The notes: generated from the letters alone by a model not told the origin. A stretch of 64,000 nucleotides of DNA from Pachypanchax playfairii (GCA_006937955.1 SSNP01000044.1:1962291-2026290); one strand, 5' to 3'. Positions 34,359 to 45,614 are shown, counted from the stretch's first letter. Made by a program: numbers and translations.

Positions 34359-37250
34359 GCAGATCAGCACCAGTAATCCTCTCCGCAGACTTGATAAGTC
34401 AAGTATTTACTTTACTTTATATTTACTTATAAACATACAAAATAACTTGAGATTGAAGCAAATATAACAACCCTAATAATAAACTCAGCCTGTGCTGGAC
34501 AGGATTATTGTATTGAACACTTTTTTATTACCTGCAGTCAGTTTGTAAATGTGAATTATCAGTAAGAAAGGAAGATGTGGAATTAAGATGCAATTCAGAT
34601 AATGGGATCTGGCAAAGTATCCTCAAGTGATTTTGCATAAAGGTGTGATAATAAGCATTAATTCAATGTGAGTCTGTGACCTACAGTAAAATCGAGATGC
34701 AGATTTTTTAAAAATTAAAAAAATCAACAAAAACATGACACTTTTTGATATTTCCCTGAGACTAAAATCAGATTAGACTTCTGTCGTAGCCAAAGTAATA
34801 AATCAATATAAATTTGTGAAGCATAAGTTCTAAACACTTCCAGTGGCATGGAAGACTGAACATTTACATTTGCTTTTTTAAAATGTGAAGACAAGGTGTT
34901 TCGTCATAAATAAGTGATTTAAAACAAAAAAGGAAAGAAAAGAAAACGTTAGAGAAAATAGGAGTGAAAAAAGTTTTTGTCTACCTTCAATTTTCAATCC
35001 TTACAAAAAGACCAGGCGTTTCTGAAGCCAAGCGATTCCACTGTAAGTGTACACCAGCTTCAAGAGCTGGAGTTAGACGTACAATGCTTTGCCTGTGAAA
35101 GGAAACTCCAAAGCACATTAAAAGTGAATTACTTCTTGTGTAAAGTGTGTTGGGGGTCATGCTGGTCACGACGCGCGCACCTCTCCAAAGACGCAAACGT
35201 CTCCAAAGGCGCACTCTATACTTTCTAAAAGGCAGTCACATTGTTGGAGGGGTCTCACAAGAGGTGTACATATGGCATCCGGGTTGCAATTAAATGTTTT
35301 TAAGATGTTTTTCGTCTCTTTAAGAAGTTTCCTTTTTAGATTTCTTTCTCCCCAACAGCTTTTCCCCAGACAGAAGAAGAGGGGGGCACATTGAATAGCT
35401 TCGCTGCTAGTTTGGGATGACAACAATCTGGTCAGCGAGTTGTTGGACTTTGATTGTCCCCCTCAAAACGTCCTTCAAACAAAAAGCTTAAGACGCAATA
35501 AAGCCCCACCTGGTACATCTGTTTGCTAAAATAATAATAAATAGATTTTGTTTAATAAATAAGCAAAAGGGCCAGTAAAGTGAAGTAGTAAGGGACGTAT
35601 TAATCAGGAGCGCTGGGCTGATATCACCTGCTCCGAAGCTTGCTCAGTTTATTGTTAAATATTGTTAAATCACTTTCGCATTAGGTCTGCTCCGATATTT
35701 GTCATTTCCACAGCAACTGGCCGCTTATGTTTGCCTACACTTTGCATAACAAGCGGGGCACTACAGCACACCGATAAAAAATCAGGGTGAGGCTGACGTC
35801 TATAACGCACACCTGTCCAAGGTACCCGAACACAGATTTGGCATCAGTGATTATTTGTAAAGTGGTGATATTGAGTTTACTTTAGAATTTTCCTGACTTT
35901 TATAACTGCAAGCAACTATCTCCTGTCGCACGAGAATATTTGTCCATTTTATTGAAAGCATATGGTTATCAGATTGTTTCTAAAACACATATTTAGACAG
36001 AAAGTTACAGAGGGCTTTTTGTGGTCTTTTGATAGCAGTTTGTTAGTAAATCATGTTTGAGCTCTGGCACACTCCCTCCTCTGCTTGTAAAGCCAGAATA
36101 AACCTAGATGTTGTTACCTTTAAAGAATATTTAACCTTGTTAATAAACAATATGAGAACGAGTTATAACGCGCCATGATGCTGGCCAAAGGGGAAGATAT
36201 TTAATGATGTCATAACGCACAGGTACATGTCCACATGACAGGGAAAAAACGCGCTTTTATTGTTGTAAAACACAAAGGACCCTTTGTACTTTCAGCTCAC
36301 ACAGAAGATTTTAGTGTATCAAACCCTCCTTGTTCGTTGGGTCCATGCGTAATTGTCTTCGGCCAAATTGCGGACCTTTGCGCACTAACGCAAGTTGTTT
36401 GTCCAAATGGTTAAGGGGTAATAAATTCATTTGTTTTTTACACAGGTTGTACTATTTTTTAACTTATTTAAAAACAACTTACTATTTCAGATAGCTAAAT
36501 AAAAAAGTAAATAAACACGAGCTAATTAACAAACACATCTTATTGTTGACCTTACATGTATATACGCACAAAAGCAAACTTGAATCCACATAAATGACAA
36601 TAAATAATTTATTTATAAATATCTGCGGCATTGTTCCTGTTTCAGTGTTATGAGGTGGTTGATGCCGACTTTTTATATCACTTTACAAAGTTACATAATC
36701 ATCGCTGGGACCCCTTTAACGCAGGATATCTGTATTTTGGATGCGTAAAATGTGGCATTGCAGGTTCTTCTTGACTATATGGACTCTGCGAAATTTTCCG
36801 AGGGCAATCTTAAGCATAGCGCCAAAGAATGTGGCAGAAAACTGAATGAAATGTTTAATAACTATATGGAATTTAAGCATCAGTCAGATTTAAAAGTAGC
36901 TTAAGTCTGTTCATGATAATGATATTTTCCCATCATCTCACTCAGTATCAGAATAAAGTAGCTGCTCCATTTCAAGGACATTGCGTATTCTATAAAATAC
37001 TTTACTCAGCAAAATGATGCACAGGTTTCAGGATTGATTAGATATATTAGTAGATTGCAAGATTATTTTTTATTATTAGCAATTACACTGTGTCAAATAA
37101 TTTCAAAATATTTCCACAATAAACTCGCGTGGAAACGGATGTTCATGTTTTTCTAATTAAACACATTTTGATTGTTCTTTTCAGATAAAATATTGTTGTC
37201 GTTTAACGTAACCGTGTTTCTTAATTGTTCAAGCTCACTTAAATGAATGT
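34359..37250. other. Non-coding sequence upstream of neurog3
   Basis: This AT-rich, largely single-copy-looking sequence separates the minisatellite from the neurog3 promoter. It holds no exon I can support. As the 5' flank of a developmental transcription factor it is a plausible place for enhancers, but nothing in the sequence alone proves that. Confidence 0.4.
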
Positions 37251-37254
37251 TATG

Positions 37255-37495
37255 GTGCTTGAAGACTGAAGGTCTGATGGAGACTATGAGGAGACACGTT
37301 CCCTGGACGCTGATTGGTCACTTGACAGGCGTTGTTGATTCAGGCGTCCACGGTGGAAAAGATAAGATAAAGGGCAAATAAAATGACAGTGATGCGCATC
37401 CATCCCTCACTGTCAGTATACATGGCCTGTCTTCTTCGTCTACATGAGAGGAGGACTGTTTCTTCATCATCGAGCCACCTGCCACGAGCACAAAC
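37255..37495 (+). promoter_or_regulatory. neurog3: neurog3 core promoter and non-coding first exon
   Basis: An inverted CCAAT box (GATTGG, 37312-37317) lies about 60 bp upstream of a TATA-like CAAATAAAAT (37376-37385). A donor site CAAAC|GTAAGT falls at 37495/37496, and the matching acceptor is at 37824, just two bases before the start codon. This implies a 5' UTR exon ending at 37495 and a 329-bp 5' UTR intron, the arrangement known for vertebrate NEUROG3. Confidence 0.6.
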
Positions 37496-37825
37496 GTAAG
37501 TTCAAATAGATCGATCTGTTCACTTGTTTTTTCTTTTCATTTAATCCAGGTTGTTTTTTGCCGTTGTGTCCCGAAATGAAGCCGAAAACTCAAAGAAAAA
37601 AAACTTTATTCAAAGTGGTGCATTTAGGTTATAAACGTGCATTTGGGCCTCATTAAAACGAGATGTAAACATTATATAAACGAGATGAAAACTTTAAGAC
37701 ACATTCTTTTCATAATGTGTCTTAAAGAAAGACTAATTATAGATCAAGATTGCATTTAGAATTGTGTAATTGTTAGAAGATATTTGGTATTTTAACATTC
37801 TAATTCAAATGTTTTCAACTCCAGG

Positions 37826-38401
37826 ATGTCTCCTAAAGCAAGTTGCGCCCATAACCTGCACACGTTCAGAGCTGAAGAGACGTTCAGCAGGTCTTCTTCA
37901 ACACTTCCTAAGACCGTAACAGAAGCTGGAGATACTGCAGGAGAACAGAATCCTTTTGGAAGAGACACTTCTTTGATACAATCCCTTAAACACAACAACA
38001 AGCCTTCTTTACAGCGCGGCAGGCGCAGAATGAAGGCAAATGACAGAGAGCGTCACCGGATGCATAACCTGAATGTGGCTCTAGACGCGCTGAGAAACAT
38101 CCTACCGTCACTGCCCGAAGACGCGAAGCTCACCAAGATCGAGACGCTGCGTTTTGCCCGTAATTACATCTGGGCTCTGACTGAGACTTTGCGCTTGTCG
38201 GATCAACACGGTTCTGCTGCGGACCGCCTCCCGGTGGGATCAGATCTGAGCAGCTCAGGATGGGACTCTGCATCACCTTGCGAATCTTGTTTTGAAACTC
38301 CTACTGACTCCTACATTTATGTTGATGAAATGAACTGTAAAACTCTCAGGAGAGACGAGTCCCATGCAATTCCCATTAATATTTATTTCAGGTCATTTTG
38401 A
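37826..38401 (+). CDS. neurog3: neurog3, neurogenin-3-like bHLH transcription factor
   Basis: A single-exon 191-aa frame. The basic region and helix 1 are at residues about 66-93 (RRRMKANDRERHRMHNLN) and helix 2 at about 101-123 (KLTKIETLRFARNYIWALTE), a neurogenin-type bHLH. The tail is serine-rich and poorly conserved, as usual. The family binds E-boxes with E proteins and drives neuronal and, for neurogenin-3, endocrine progenitor fate; it acts in the nucleus. The start follows a splice acceptor by one base. The assignment to neurog3 rather than neurog1 or neurog2 rests on synteny with sgpl1/pcbd1 (human 10q22) and the 5' UTR intron, so paralogue identity is less certain than the family. 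Two residues differ from the usual neurogenin pattern: H at position 77 and R at 112. Poly(A) signal AATAAA is at 38729-38734. Confidence 0.88.
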   Translation: MSPKASCAHNLHTFRAEETFSRSSSTLPKTVTEAGDTAGEQNPFGRDTSLIQSLKHNNKPSLQRGRRRMKANDRERHRMHNLNVALDALRNILPSLPEDAKLTKIETLRFARNYIWALTETLRLSDQHGSAADRLPVGSDLSSSGWDSASPCESCFETPTDSYIYVDEMNCKTLRRDESHAIPINIYFRSF

Positions 38402-38728
38402 AGTTAATACATGGCAGTTTACTTTTTTATATAAAATGGCTTATCAGATGTTGGTTTAGAAATACAGGCTGGTGACTTTTTATTAGGCAGTTTTCAATCA
38501 GTACTCAATAGATGTCTGCAGCCACTTCAAATGCACTTCAAAACTTGTTCATTGTTGATTTTACTTCCATCATTCATGGACCTGGAATTGAAATAATGAA
38601 TTGATGAAAAGGGTTATTGTCAGAACCATCAAGGTCTGATATAATGTTTTTTTCTTGTTACGGAAATTTCAGTCTGTTTGAGACAAATAATTCAGTTTTT
38701 CAACATAGTGACACTGAATGGCAACTGA

Positions 38729-38734
38729 AATAAA
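38729..38734 (+). terminator. neurog3 polyadenylation signal
   Basis: AATAAA about 330 bp after the stop codon in AT-rich sequence, giving a short 3' UTR. Confidence 0.55.
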
Positions 38735-39575
38735 GAACAATGATTAAAAACAAACTGGAAAGATAGTTCAGAGCCACTTTTAGGTAAGATGAAAATAATT
38801 GAGCAGCAGCAAAAGAAACACTTTTATTGTCTGACATATACTAAATGATGTGGAGAAATTTAAACTGGGTTACAAGGGCTTTAGCACCCATTGTCTTTAA
38901 TCATGTGTGGTAGAGCATGATCCATAGGCAGGAGATTTGGATCAAGAAGGTAATGAAAATGTGTTTATGATATATTTATTCGTATATATTTGTAACCACA
39001 CAACTTAAGGACTTATGTGTTTGTGTCTCCATTTGTAATATGTTCAAATATCTGTGAAAACATTAACGCAGTGCTTTTACTCCCTGGAAGATTCTCTTCC
39101 ACACTCATAGATCATTAAATTTTGTCCATGAGTGATTCAATATTACAGTTTCTTTTATTTTTGCTTCCAGATTTTGGGGTGATCTTAGATGCTTGTACAC
39201 TGTAATCCCAGATTTTGTTTCTACTTAAACTTCTGAGTGATCATTACTTATACTGTTATGTTTTGTAAAAACAAGCTATCATTACTAAACATTATTAGTT
39301 GATTGGACTATTTAGCCTAGAAGATTAATTGCACTAATCAGGATTAGTAGAGATAACTGTGTACGTTTAGTTTTATAACAAAGGGGAGGGGCCTAATTCA
39401 GAAACGTCCCTGGTCACGTCACAAAGCAAGTTCAGCGGAGCCAACACTGACCACTCGGCGGGAAGAGCCGTTAGCTACACCGGACTGTCGGCACCCTCAG
39501 CTGCTTTGAACACCTTGAACTGTAAGTATATAAAATAAGTAGCTGAATTATCTTTGTGGGAACTTGTAACACCAA
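38735..39575. other. Intergenic sequence with a GC-richer island
   Basis: It is mostly AT-rich. From about 39385 to 39530 base composition changes to a GC-richer stretch with TCACGTCA (39415-39422) and ends with a good donor AACT|GTAAGTAT near 39523. This could be a promoter and non-coding first exon, or the 5' part of a transposon. No protein-coding exon can be supported. Confidence 0.3.
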
Positions 39576-39896
39576 CAGCGGCCGTGGCTCAGGCGGTAGA
39601 GCGGGTCGTCTGATAACTGGAAGGTTGCTGGTTCGAATCCCCGCTCTGGCCGTTGTGTCCTTGGGCAAGACACTTAACCCACCTTGCCTGTTTGATGGTG
39701 GCTGGAGGGTCCGGCGGTACCAGTGTCTGGCAGCCTCGCCTCTGTCAGTGTGTGTCCCAGGACAGCTGTGGCTACAAACATGTGTGTAGTTCATCATCAC
39801 CAAATGTGTGTGTGTGTGAATGACATACCGTAGTGTGAAGTGCTTTGGGGGTTGTAGGGCCTGAGTAAAGCGCTATACAAGTACATACCATTTACC
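39576..39896 (+). mobile_element. tRNA-derived SINE
   Basis: The head has RNA polymerase III box A-like GTGGCTCAGGCGGTAGAGCG and box B-like GGTTCGAATCC elements. The body contains GGGCAAGACACTTAACCC, and the 3' end reads AAAGCGCTATACAAGTACATACC then ATTTACCAT, which is shared with the copy at 59273-59577. This is the layout of a common fish SINE. It is not a functional tRNA gene because no acceptor stem or anticodon arm can be folded from the head. Confidence 0.8.
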
Positions 39897-40320
39897 ATAA
39901 ATGCTAAAAAATTTCAGGTTCCATATTATTACAACTCAACACATTCAGTTTCAGCTTCTGTAAAAATGTAACATAACATGTTAGTTCTACTCAACACATT
40001 CAGTTTCAGCTTCTGTAAAAACTAAAGTGGTATAAGGCAACGGGTTTCCACGCGATTTGCGAGTAAAGTCAACTAATTCGGGTTAAGAGTGTATATATTA
40101 AAGACAGAATGCAGACCGCAACTCCCTTTGAGATGTTTTTTTTATTTGAAAACATTCATATTTCAACCTGATATAACACTGCAGATGAAAAACAAAAATT
40201 AAAAACAACAAAAGAAAAACACACAATGTCAGATCAACATTTGTCTCAGTTTCTCAACCAAAAAAAAAATCAGTTTTAATTTCAAGTACTTTAATAGCTC
40301 TTAAACTTACTGTTGAGTAA
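39897..40320. other. Intergenic sequence with a 33-bp direct repeat
   Basis: ACTCAACACATTCAGTTTCA and the 13 following bases occur twice, at 39934-39966 and 39989-40021, a period of 55 bp. The rest is AT-rich and I see no gene. Confidence 0.6.
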
Positions 40321-40328
40321 CACCAAAC

Positions 40329-41483
40329 ATGTGGTCAGAGATGAAGAAGATCACAGAAGAATCACAGAATCACTTAGATGGAAGCCTGGATAAAGCCAAT
40401 GAACTGAACATGTTCCTCAACGGATTCGGTTTGGAGACAAGCCCAACATCTTCCTCTCCTGCTGAAAGCCTAACAGACCTCCCACCCTTCCTTCATCCAC
40501 AGCTTCCCTGTCATACCTCAACTGTCTCACCTTCTACCTCAATCATGGATGCTGTTTCTGGTGCTTTTCCATCATCTCCAACATCAGAAAAAGCTGGTGT
40601 CCCCATTGCCTCCACCTCCTGCATATCTGTATCCAGCAGTCAGGAGAAGAAGCAGCTGGAGAGACTAAACAGGAACAAGGCAGCTGATCCAGATGGCATT
40701 AGCCCCAGGATCCTAAAGGCTTGTGCAGATCAGTTATGTAGGATTCTGCAGCCTATCTTCAACCTCAGCCTCACCCAGGAGAAGGTACCAGTTCTATGGA
40801 AAACATCCTGCCTTGTTCCAGTACCAAAGACATCTCATCCATTGGCCCCTAAAGACTACAGGCCTGTTGCTCTAACATCCCACATCATGAAAGTCTTGGA
40901 GAGACTCATATTGATCCACCTAAATAAGCAAACAAGCATGATTCAGGACCCACTGCAGTTTGCTTATTGCCATGGGGTTGGAGTGGAAGACGTCATCATA
41001 CACCTGCTTCAGCAAACCCACTGACATCTGGACAAAGCAGGCAGTGCTGTAAGAATCATGTTTTTTATTTCTCCAGTGCCTTTAACTAGGGATGTCCTGA
41101 TCAGGGTTTTTTGCCCTCGAGTCCAAGTCCGAGTAATTTGATTTTGAGTATCTACCGATACCGAGTCCCGATCGGATACTTCTATAATACATATAAAAAT
41201 ATACAGTGTATAAAAGAAGAGAAATTAAACAGATCCAGGATGTTCTTCATTTTTTATTTAATTCACCCTATTTTAACAGCTCCATTAACAAACACAGCAC
41301 TTCTGGGAGGTAACTTGAATAATAAAGTAAGAACATAAATTTTTCACTTTTGGACTTTATATATCTGAGTCCTGATCGGAAGGTAAGGTCCGGTTCCAAT
41401 TGAGTCTGAAACAATGTGATCGGATCTGGACATCTCTACCTTTAACACAATTCAGCCTGCGCTATTGTGTCAAAAACTCTGAC
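40329..41483 (+). pseudogene. CR1/L2-like LINE reverse transcriptase, interrupted
   Basis: An open stretch of 231 codons (40329-41024) encodes the start of a LINE reverse transcriptase: LERLNRNKAADPDGISPRIL, then WKTSCLVPVPK and KDYRPVALTSHIMKVLERLI. This is the fingers/palm region before the YxDD motif. A stop at 41022 and frame damage follow, then the conserved FFISPVPL/FN segment near 41060. At 41087 a hAT element interrupts the gene, and LINE homology resumes immediately after it (NTIQPALLCQKL, 41446-41480). No YxDD motif is present, so it is dead. Confidence 0.8.
41087..41438. mobile_element. hAT-type MITE with perfect 8-bp target duplication
   Basis: The terminal inverted repeats are TAGGGATGTCCTGATC (left) and, reverse-complemented, TAGAGATGTCCAGATC (right). 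The flanks are CCTTTAAC at 41079-41086 and again at 41439-41446, an exact 8-bp duplication diagnostic of hAT transposition. The 352-bp element has no transposase. It is inserted in a LINE reverse-transcriptase sequence whose codons continue across the removed element. Confidence 0.92.
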
Positions 41484-41699
41484 TACAATGATCTGGTTCT
41501 TGAATTAAATTCAAATGCAACAGGCAGAGAGTGAGATGGTGTTTTTCAAAAGTTTGTTGTGACGTGTGCACAGAATAAACACCATCCAGAATTTGTACAC
41601 ATCAATTAAATCCAATATTCCTAATCCAAAACCAAGTGGTTTCATAAAAAAACTACTTAAATTATTTATTAACAACAAGATAAAATTCAAAACAGTACT

Positions 41700-41847
41700 C
41701 ATCCATCCATCCATCCATCCATCCATCCATCCATCCATCCATCCATCCATCCATCCATCCATCCATCCATCCATCCATCCATCCATCCATCCATCCATCC
41801 ATCCATCCATCCATCCATTCATCCATCCATCCATCCATCCATCCATC
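41700..41847. repeat. (CATC)n microsatellite
   Basis: About 148 bp of ATCC/CATC repeat with one interruption near 41818. It adjoins a GGGTCGCAGGGAGCTGGTGC segment that is the same repeat family as at 11970 and 19320. Apparent proteins on both strands (HPSI repeats, MDGW repeats) are low-complexity artefacts. Confidence 0.97.
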
Positions 41848-42770
41848 AGGGTCGCAGGGAGCTGGTGCCTATCTCCAGTGGTTAGTCTTGCCACGTCAGA
41901 CTGGGTAATGTCATGTAACATGAGAAACCTAGGACCCACTGCACCAATGAAGGGTCTAACAATGGGTATAGGGATTTCATCCTAATACCTCATGGCAATC
42001 AGGGTGGTATAACTCATTCTGATGGGTGGGAGATATTTGACAGCCCTGTTCAGCAATTGTCTGTCTTCTGAAATCTCCTGCAGGCTGATCAGACTGTGCT
42101 GGGAGATTTAGACCTTAATGACATGTATTGATGTTCCATCCAGGTGGAGCTGAACTAACTGGGAAACCTTTGTAAGGGCCGGGTATCACCTCATGCTACC
42201 AGTAGTGACACTGACTCAAGTCAAATGCAAAACTACAGCAAAAGCTATCAAAATAATGAGGAGGGAAAATGTCTGTGGCCTCCGCCTGCAGAACCCTTCC
42301 TTTTTTGGGGTCATCTCATTGTCGCCCCTTTAATCATCTGTTGTTAATTTAAGTGACACTAAAAAACATATTAGTAACCCTCTCTGAGACCAGATGAACA
42401 ACAGTGGGGTGGGTAATGTGTCCAAACTCTGTACTCTTAGAACCCCCATTTCCATAAGGAACACTGGGCTAAATGCAAATTGAAATGAACAGTTTGTGAA
42501 TCCCTTAAACCATGAATTAAGTTGAAAACACAATGGAAATATTCAAAAAATATAAAATCATAGAATCGAAATAGATACATCTTTTTAAAAAAAGAAAAAG
42601 GCAATCCCAGACACAGGTATTATCTTGATGGCAGGCTCATTTGTGCCCTAAAGCTCTGTGTTTTCAGCACAAATGGTTTTTGAAAAAATTTTTTGTTTTC
42701 TATCATAGGTGCATCACAGCATCATATAACCCTAACACGTAGCACATGATAAAAACATCAGCTGGTTCCT
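41848..42770. other. Interspersed-repeat fragments, no gene
   Basis: The first 40 bases belong to the GGGTCGCAGGGAGCTGG repeat. The stretch 41880-42200 resembles a degraded LINE-type sequence but has no coherent frame. From 42300 to 42770 I see nothing definite. Confidence 0.35.
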
Positions 42771-42783
42771 TTCCCTTTTTGTT

Positions 42784-43798
42784 CATGGAAGTAACTCCAC
42801 TGAAAGTAGAGGGAGGGGTTACTTTAGTGGAGGTCCTTGGATCTGGAGCCTTCAGTAAAGTTGTCAGGTGCAGAAAAGACAGTAGTGTTTTCACTACAGA
42901 GACTATTACTGCCTTGTGTTTGAGTTTCTTGACTGCAGCTTGTACGACATAATTGAGGCGAGGGATTACACACCTATAAGTGAAACTCCTCAACATCACT
43001 CACACCAATTTAAAACCTGACAACATTATGCTGGCTGATGGTTAGTCAGAACAACTCTTGTTTAAACTCTGGTTCAATGATTTCGGTCTGGCTACTATGA
43101 CATCAGAATTATCTGAGTTCAGTGTGATTGAGGTCGATGCATACAGGGCACCCGAAGTTTTCCTGGGATTCGTGAGATGAGGCAGTGGATATGTGGGCGC
43201 TTGACTGCACATTTGCATTCATGTTTCTTAGTAGCCACCTGTTTCCAGCGATATGAAACTCTTGGGTATTCTTGATAACAACACACTGGTTAATGGAAGG
43301 AAAGCCCCAGTATTTTTTAAATGTAGGACCAAATTGGATCTGAAATCACATGGAGGCTGAAAAAGCAAAGAAGAATACGAACAATCAACTGGAGAATTCA
43401 TGCGAAGGGTCCACCCAGTGTTTGATGAGTTAAACTCTCTTGATGACCTGTTAAAAATAGCTCCAGAAATAGAAGATCCTGCTGATTTAGAAGATGCTAA
43501 AGTTTTTATCGATCTTCTAAAACAGATGCTAAGCCTTGATTCAGCTGACAGGATCCAACCAGCTGATGCTTTACAGCACAGCTTGATAAAAATGGAGCAC
43601 TTAGCTGACAGTGAAAGCCCTTATGTTATGGAGGCATATGACATAATGACAGGAGGCCAGGACACAAATCCAGACAGTGTTTCACCAGTCTGTGATGTTA
43701 AAAACACTGCAGCAGACGAACAAAGATCTGCAAACCTCCACAACGAAGATTTAGTGTCAGAGAGGAAGCCGTCACTGATGTACATCCTGATGATGTAA
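42784..43798 (+). pseudogene. HIPK-like protein kinase, decayed copy
   Basis: Pieces of one kinase domain appear in order but in shifting frames. They are a glycine loop (VEVLGSGAFSKVVRC, near 42830), a hinge (CLVFEFLDCSLYDIIEARDY, near 42912-42971), a catalytic loop (HTNLKPDNIMLAD, near 43000), an activation segment (NDFGLATMTS, then DAYRAPEVFLGF near 43135) and an insert plus C-lobe (KSKEEYEQ, then FIDLLKQMLSLDSADRIQPA, 43400-43600). The order and the KSKE and FIDLLK.ML blocks match homeodomain-interacting protein kinases. The VAIK lysine and helix C region (roughly 60 residues) are missing, the loop reads HTN instead of HAD, and there are several stops. It is intronless over this span, compatible with a retrocopy or a degraded member of a fish HIPK-like expansion. 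Confidence 0.72.
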
Positions 43799-44041
43799 CT
43801 CTTATGGTTATAGATAACTCAGAGATGGAAGATTCTAATTGCACCCTCCATTTCAAATCAGAACACATAAAAATGAAGTTTCTTTATTCTAATGAAGGAA
43901 GCACTGTCAATCAAAATCCAGTGGATCCAGTTTCACACATCAACTTCAACAAGAAATTTGCTCTGCAGAACATTTTTCAGGAAAGTCAGGAAATGTTTTG
44001 CTTGAACCATTACTCAAGCATTTCTTTGGTATTAAAGGGCT

Positions 44042-45360
44042 AAGTGGTTGGATTAGTACATCTTAATGACATTCATAAGGATGAGTCACAAAAATCATGT
44101 GGATTTTGAAAGTCACCCAGCAGCAGAAATGTTTTAAATACGTTAGTTACTGTTTCAGATATTTGTAATATAAATCAATATTGCTCTTATCTCCGGTAGA
44201 AATAAAGTTACAGGAAGGTCCAGGGTTCAAAACCAGGTCAGGTTTTCTATTATATTGTAAATATGTCCTTTCCCACTAACTGACTATGATCAGGACTTAA
44301 CAGTCTATTGGAAGAGTTTGATGACAGCGTGTGTAACATCAACTCACATGACTGTTTACATTAAACCTATTGTTCAGGCCATCACATCTTACAGAATTTT
44401 CATCATAGACATCAATGAGATATTTCGTTATAAATGTTGTTCTTAGGTGTTAGACATGTAATTTAATGCCTGTAACCAGTTTGTCAACAGGCAAGGACGG
44501 CAGCTACTTGGGGCCCCCGAGCCACTAGGTGGCTAATGACAACTTTGTTTTGAAACTATAATTTATTGGTTATCAAAAGAAATGAAAAAAATGAAACACT
44601 GATAATGAAGAGAAGTTATAGTACTTAATATTTATTAAAATGATGACAAACACAAGGAGTACTCTAGTATAACCTGTTTCTAATGAACCTCTGAGCTTTG
44701 GTCCAAATTCTGCACCATTCTATATTTTATTACAAAATCATAGGTCCCCCTTTCAGTTGGGGGGTCTAAATCTTAATCACTCTGGGCCAAACACCTTTTC
44801 CTCTGTGGTTTGAACAATGTGTGCAGGTAAGATCTGTTTTAAGGACATAATTACAATTTATACCAAGTTGAATAAAAAACAAATGTTGGTTTTACTGTTT
44901 TGTTTAAAATCTTATTGCTGGTTTTAAATGTTTTTGCTAAGAAAACTTTGGCTCTACTAACCTCACACTTTCAGTCTGCTCTTATGTTACACTCCAAAAG
45001 GCACATTGTAACAGTAATTATAATTATTGAAATCTTTTTTAGGCTGATCTGTTTGGTTTTCTGGATACTCGCAAAAACAAACAATTTAATTCCTCTTTAA
45101 AAGGAGGAATTTTTGCTTTTTGTTAATTTTGTAAAACTTTGTCAGATACTGTTTCATTGAAGTGTTCTGTTGTTCAGCTTCGTGTTCCCAAACAGAACAG
45201 ATACATTTATTTAAAGAGGTGAAAGAAGATCACACAGTACAATCACTCAGTTAAAGCTAGAAAAAAAAAAAAAAAAAAACTTTTGGCAGTTGTATTTTAT
45301 TATGTATTTATATAAATTTGCTGTGTAGGAATGCATGGTTAAAAAAAATGAAAAAGAGAA
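44042..45360. other. Intergenic sequence between kinase relic and pdlim1
   Basis: AT-rich sequence. GGGGCCCCCGAGCCACTAGG near 44510 resembles a common interspersed fish repeat, and there is a poly-A run at 45260-45279. No coding exon can be supported. Confidence 0.4.
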
Positions 45361-45534
45361 GACAGGTTTTATTGGGGCTGACAAGCACTTGATTGACAAT
45401 AACGCAATGACCATGTGCAAAGAAAAGTAAAACGCAGCAGGTGACTGTGATATAAACTCATATAGTACATTTGTAAAGAATAAGCGGTCTTACGGTGAAC
45501 ATAAAAAAGTGCAATCAACATGTTCTTGGTGGTC

Positions 45535-45540
45535 TTTATT
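45535..45540 (-). terminator. Candidate pdlim1 polyadenylation signal
   Basis: TTTATT on the plus strand reads AATAAA on the minus strand, 75 bp after the pdlim1 stop. A second candidate is at 45368-45373. Confidence 0.45.
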
Positions 45541-45614
45541 ATCAAGCCTTGACAAAACTAAATGATGTAATTGTGATTAGAACAGAAAAAGACTAAGCTG
45601 AGTGAAACAACGCT

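Noticed and set aside
39576..39650. tRNA gene
   Set aside because: Box A and box B are present but the sequence cannot be folded into a full cloverleaf and continues into a SINE body.
41511..41985. Overlapping open frames of about 140 codons on both strands
   Set aside because: They are created by the CATC microsatellite (HPSI and MDGW repeats).
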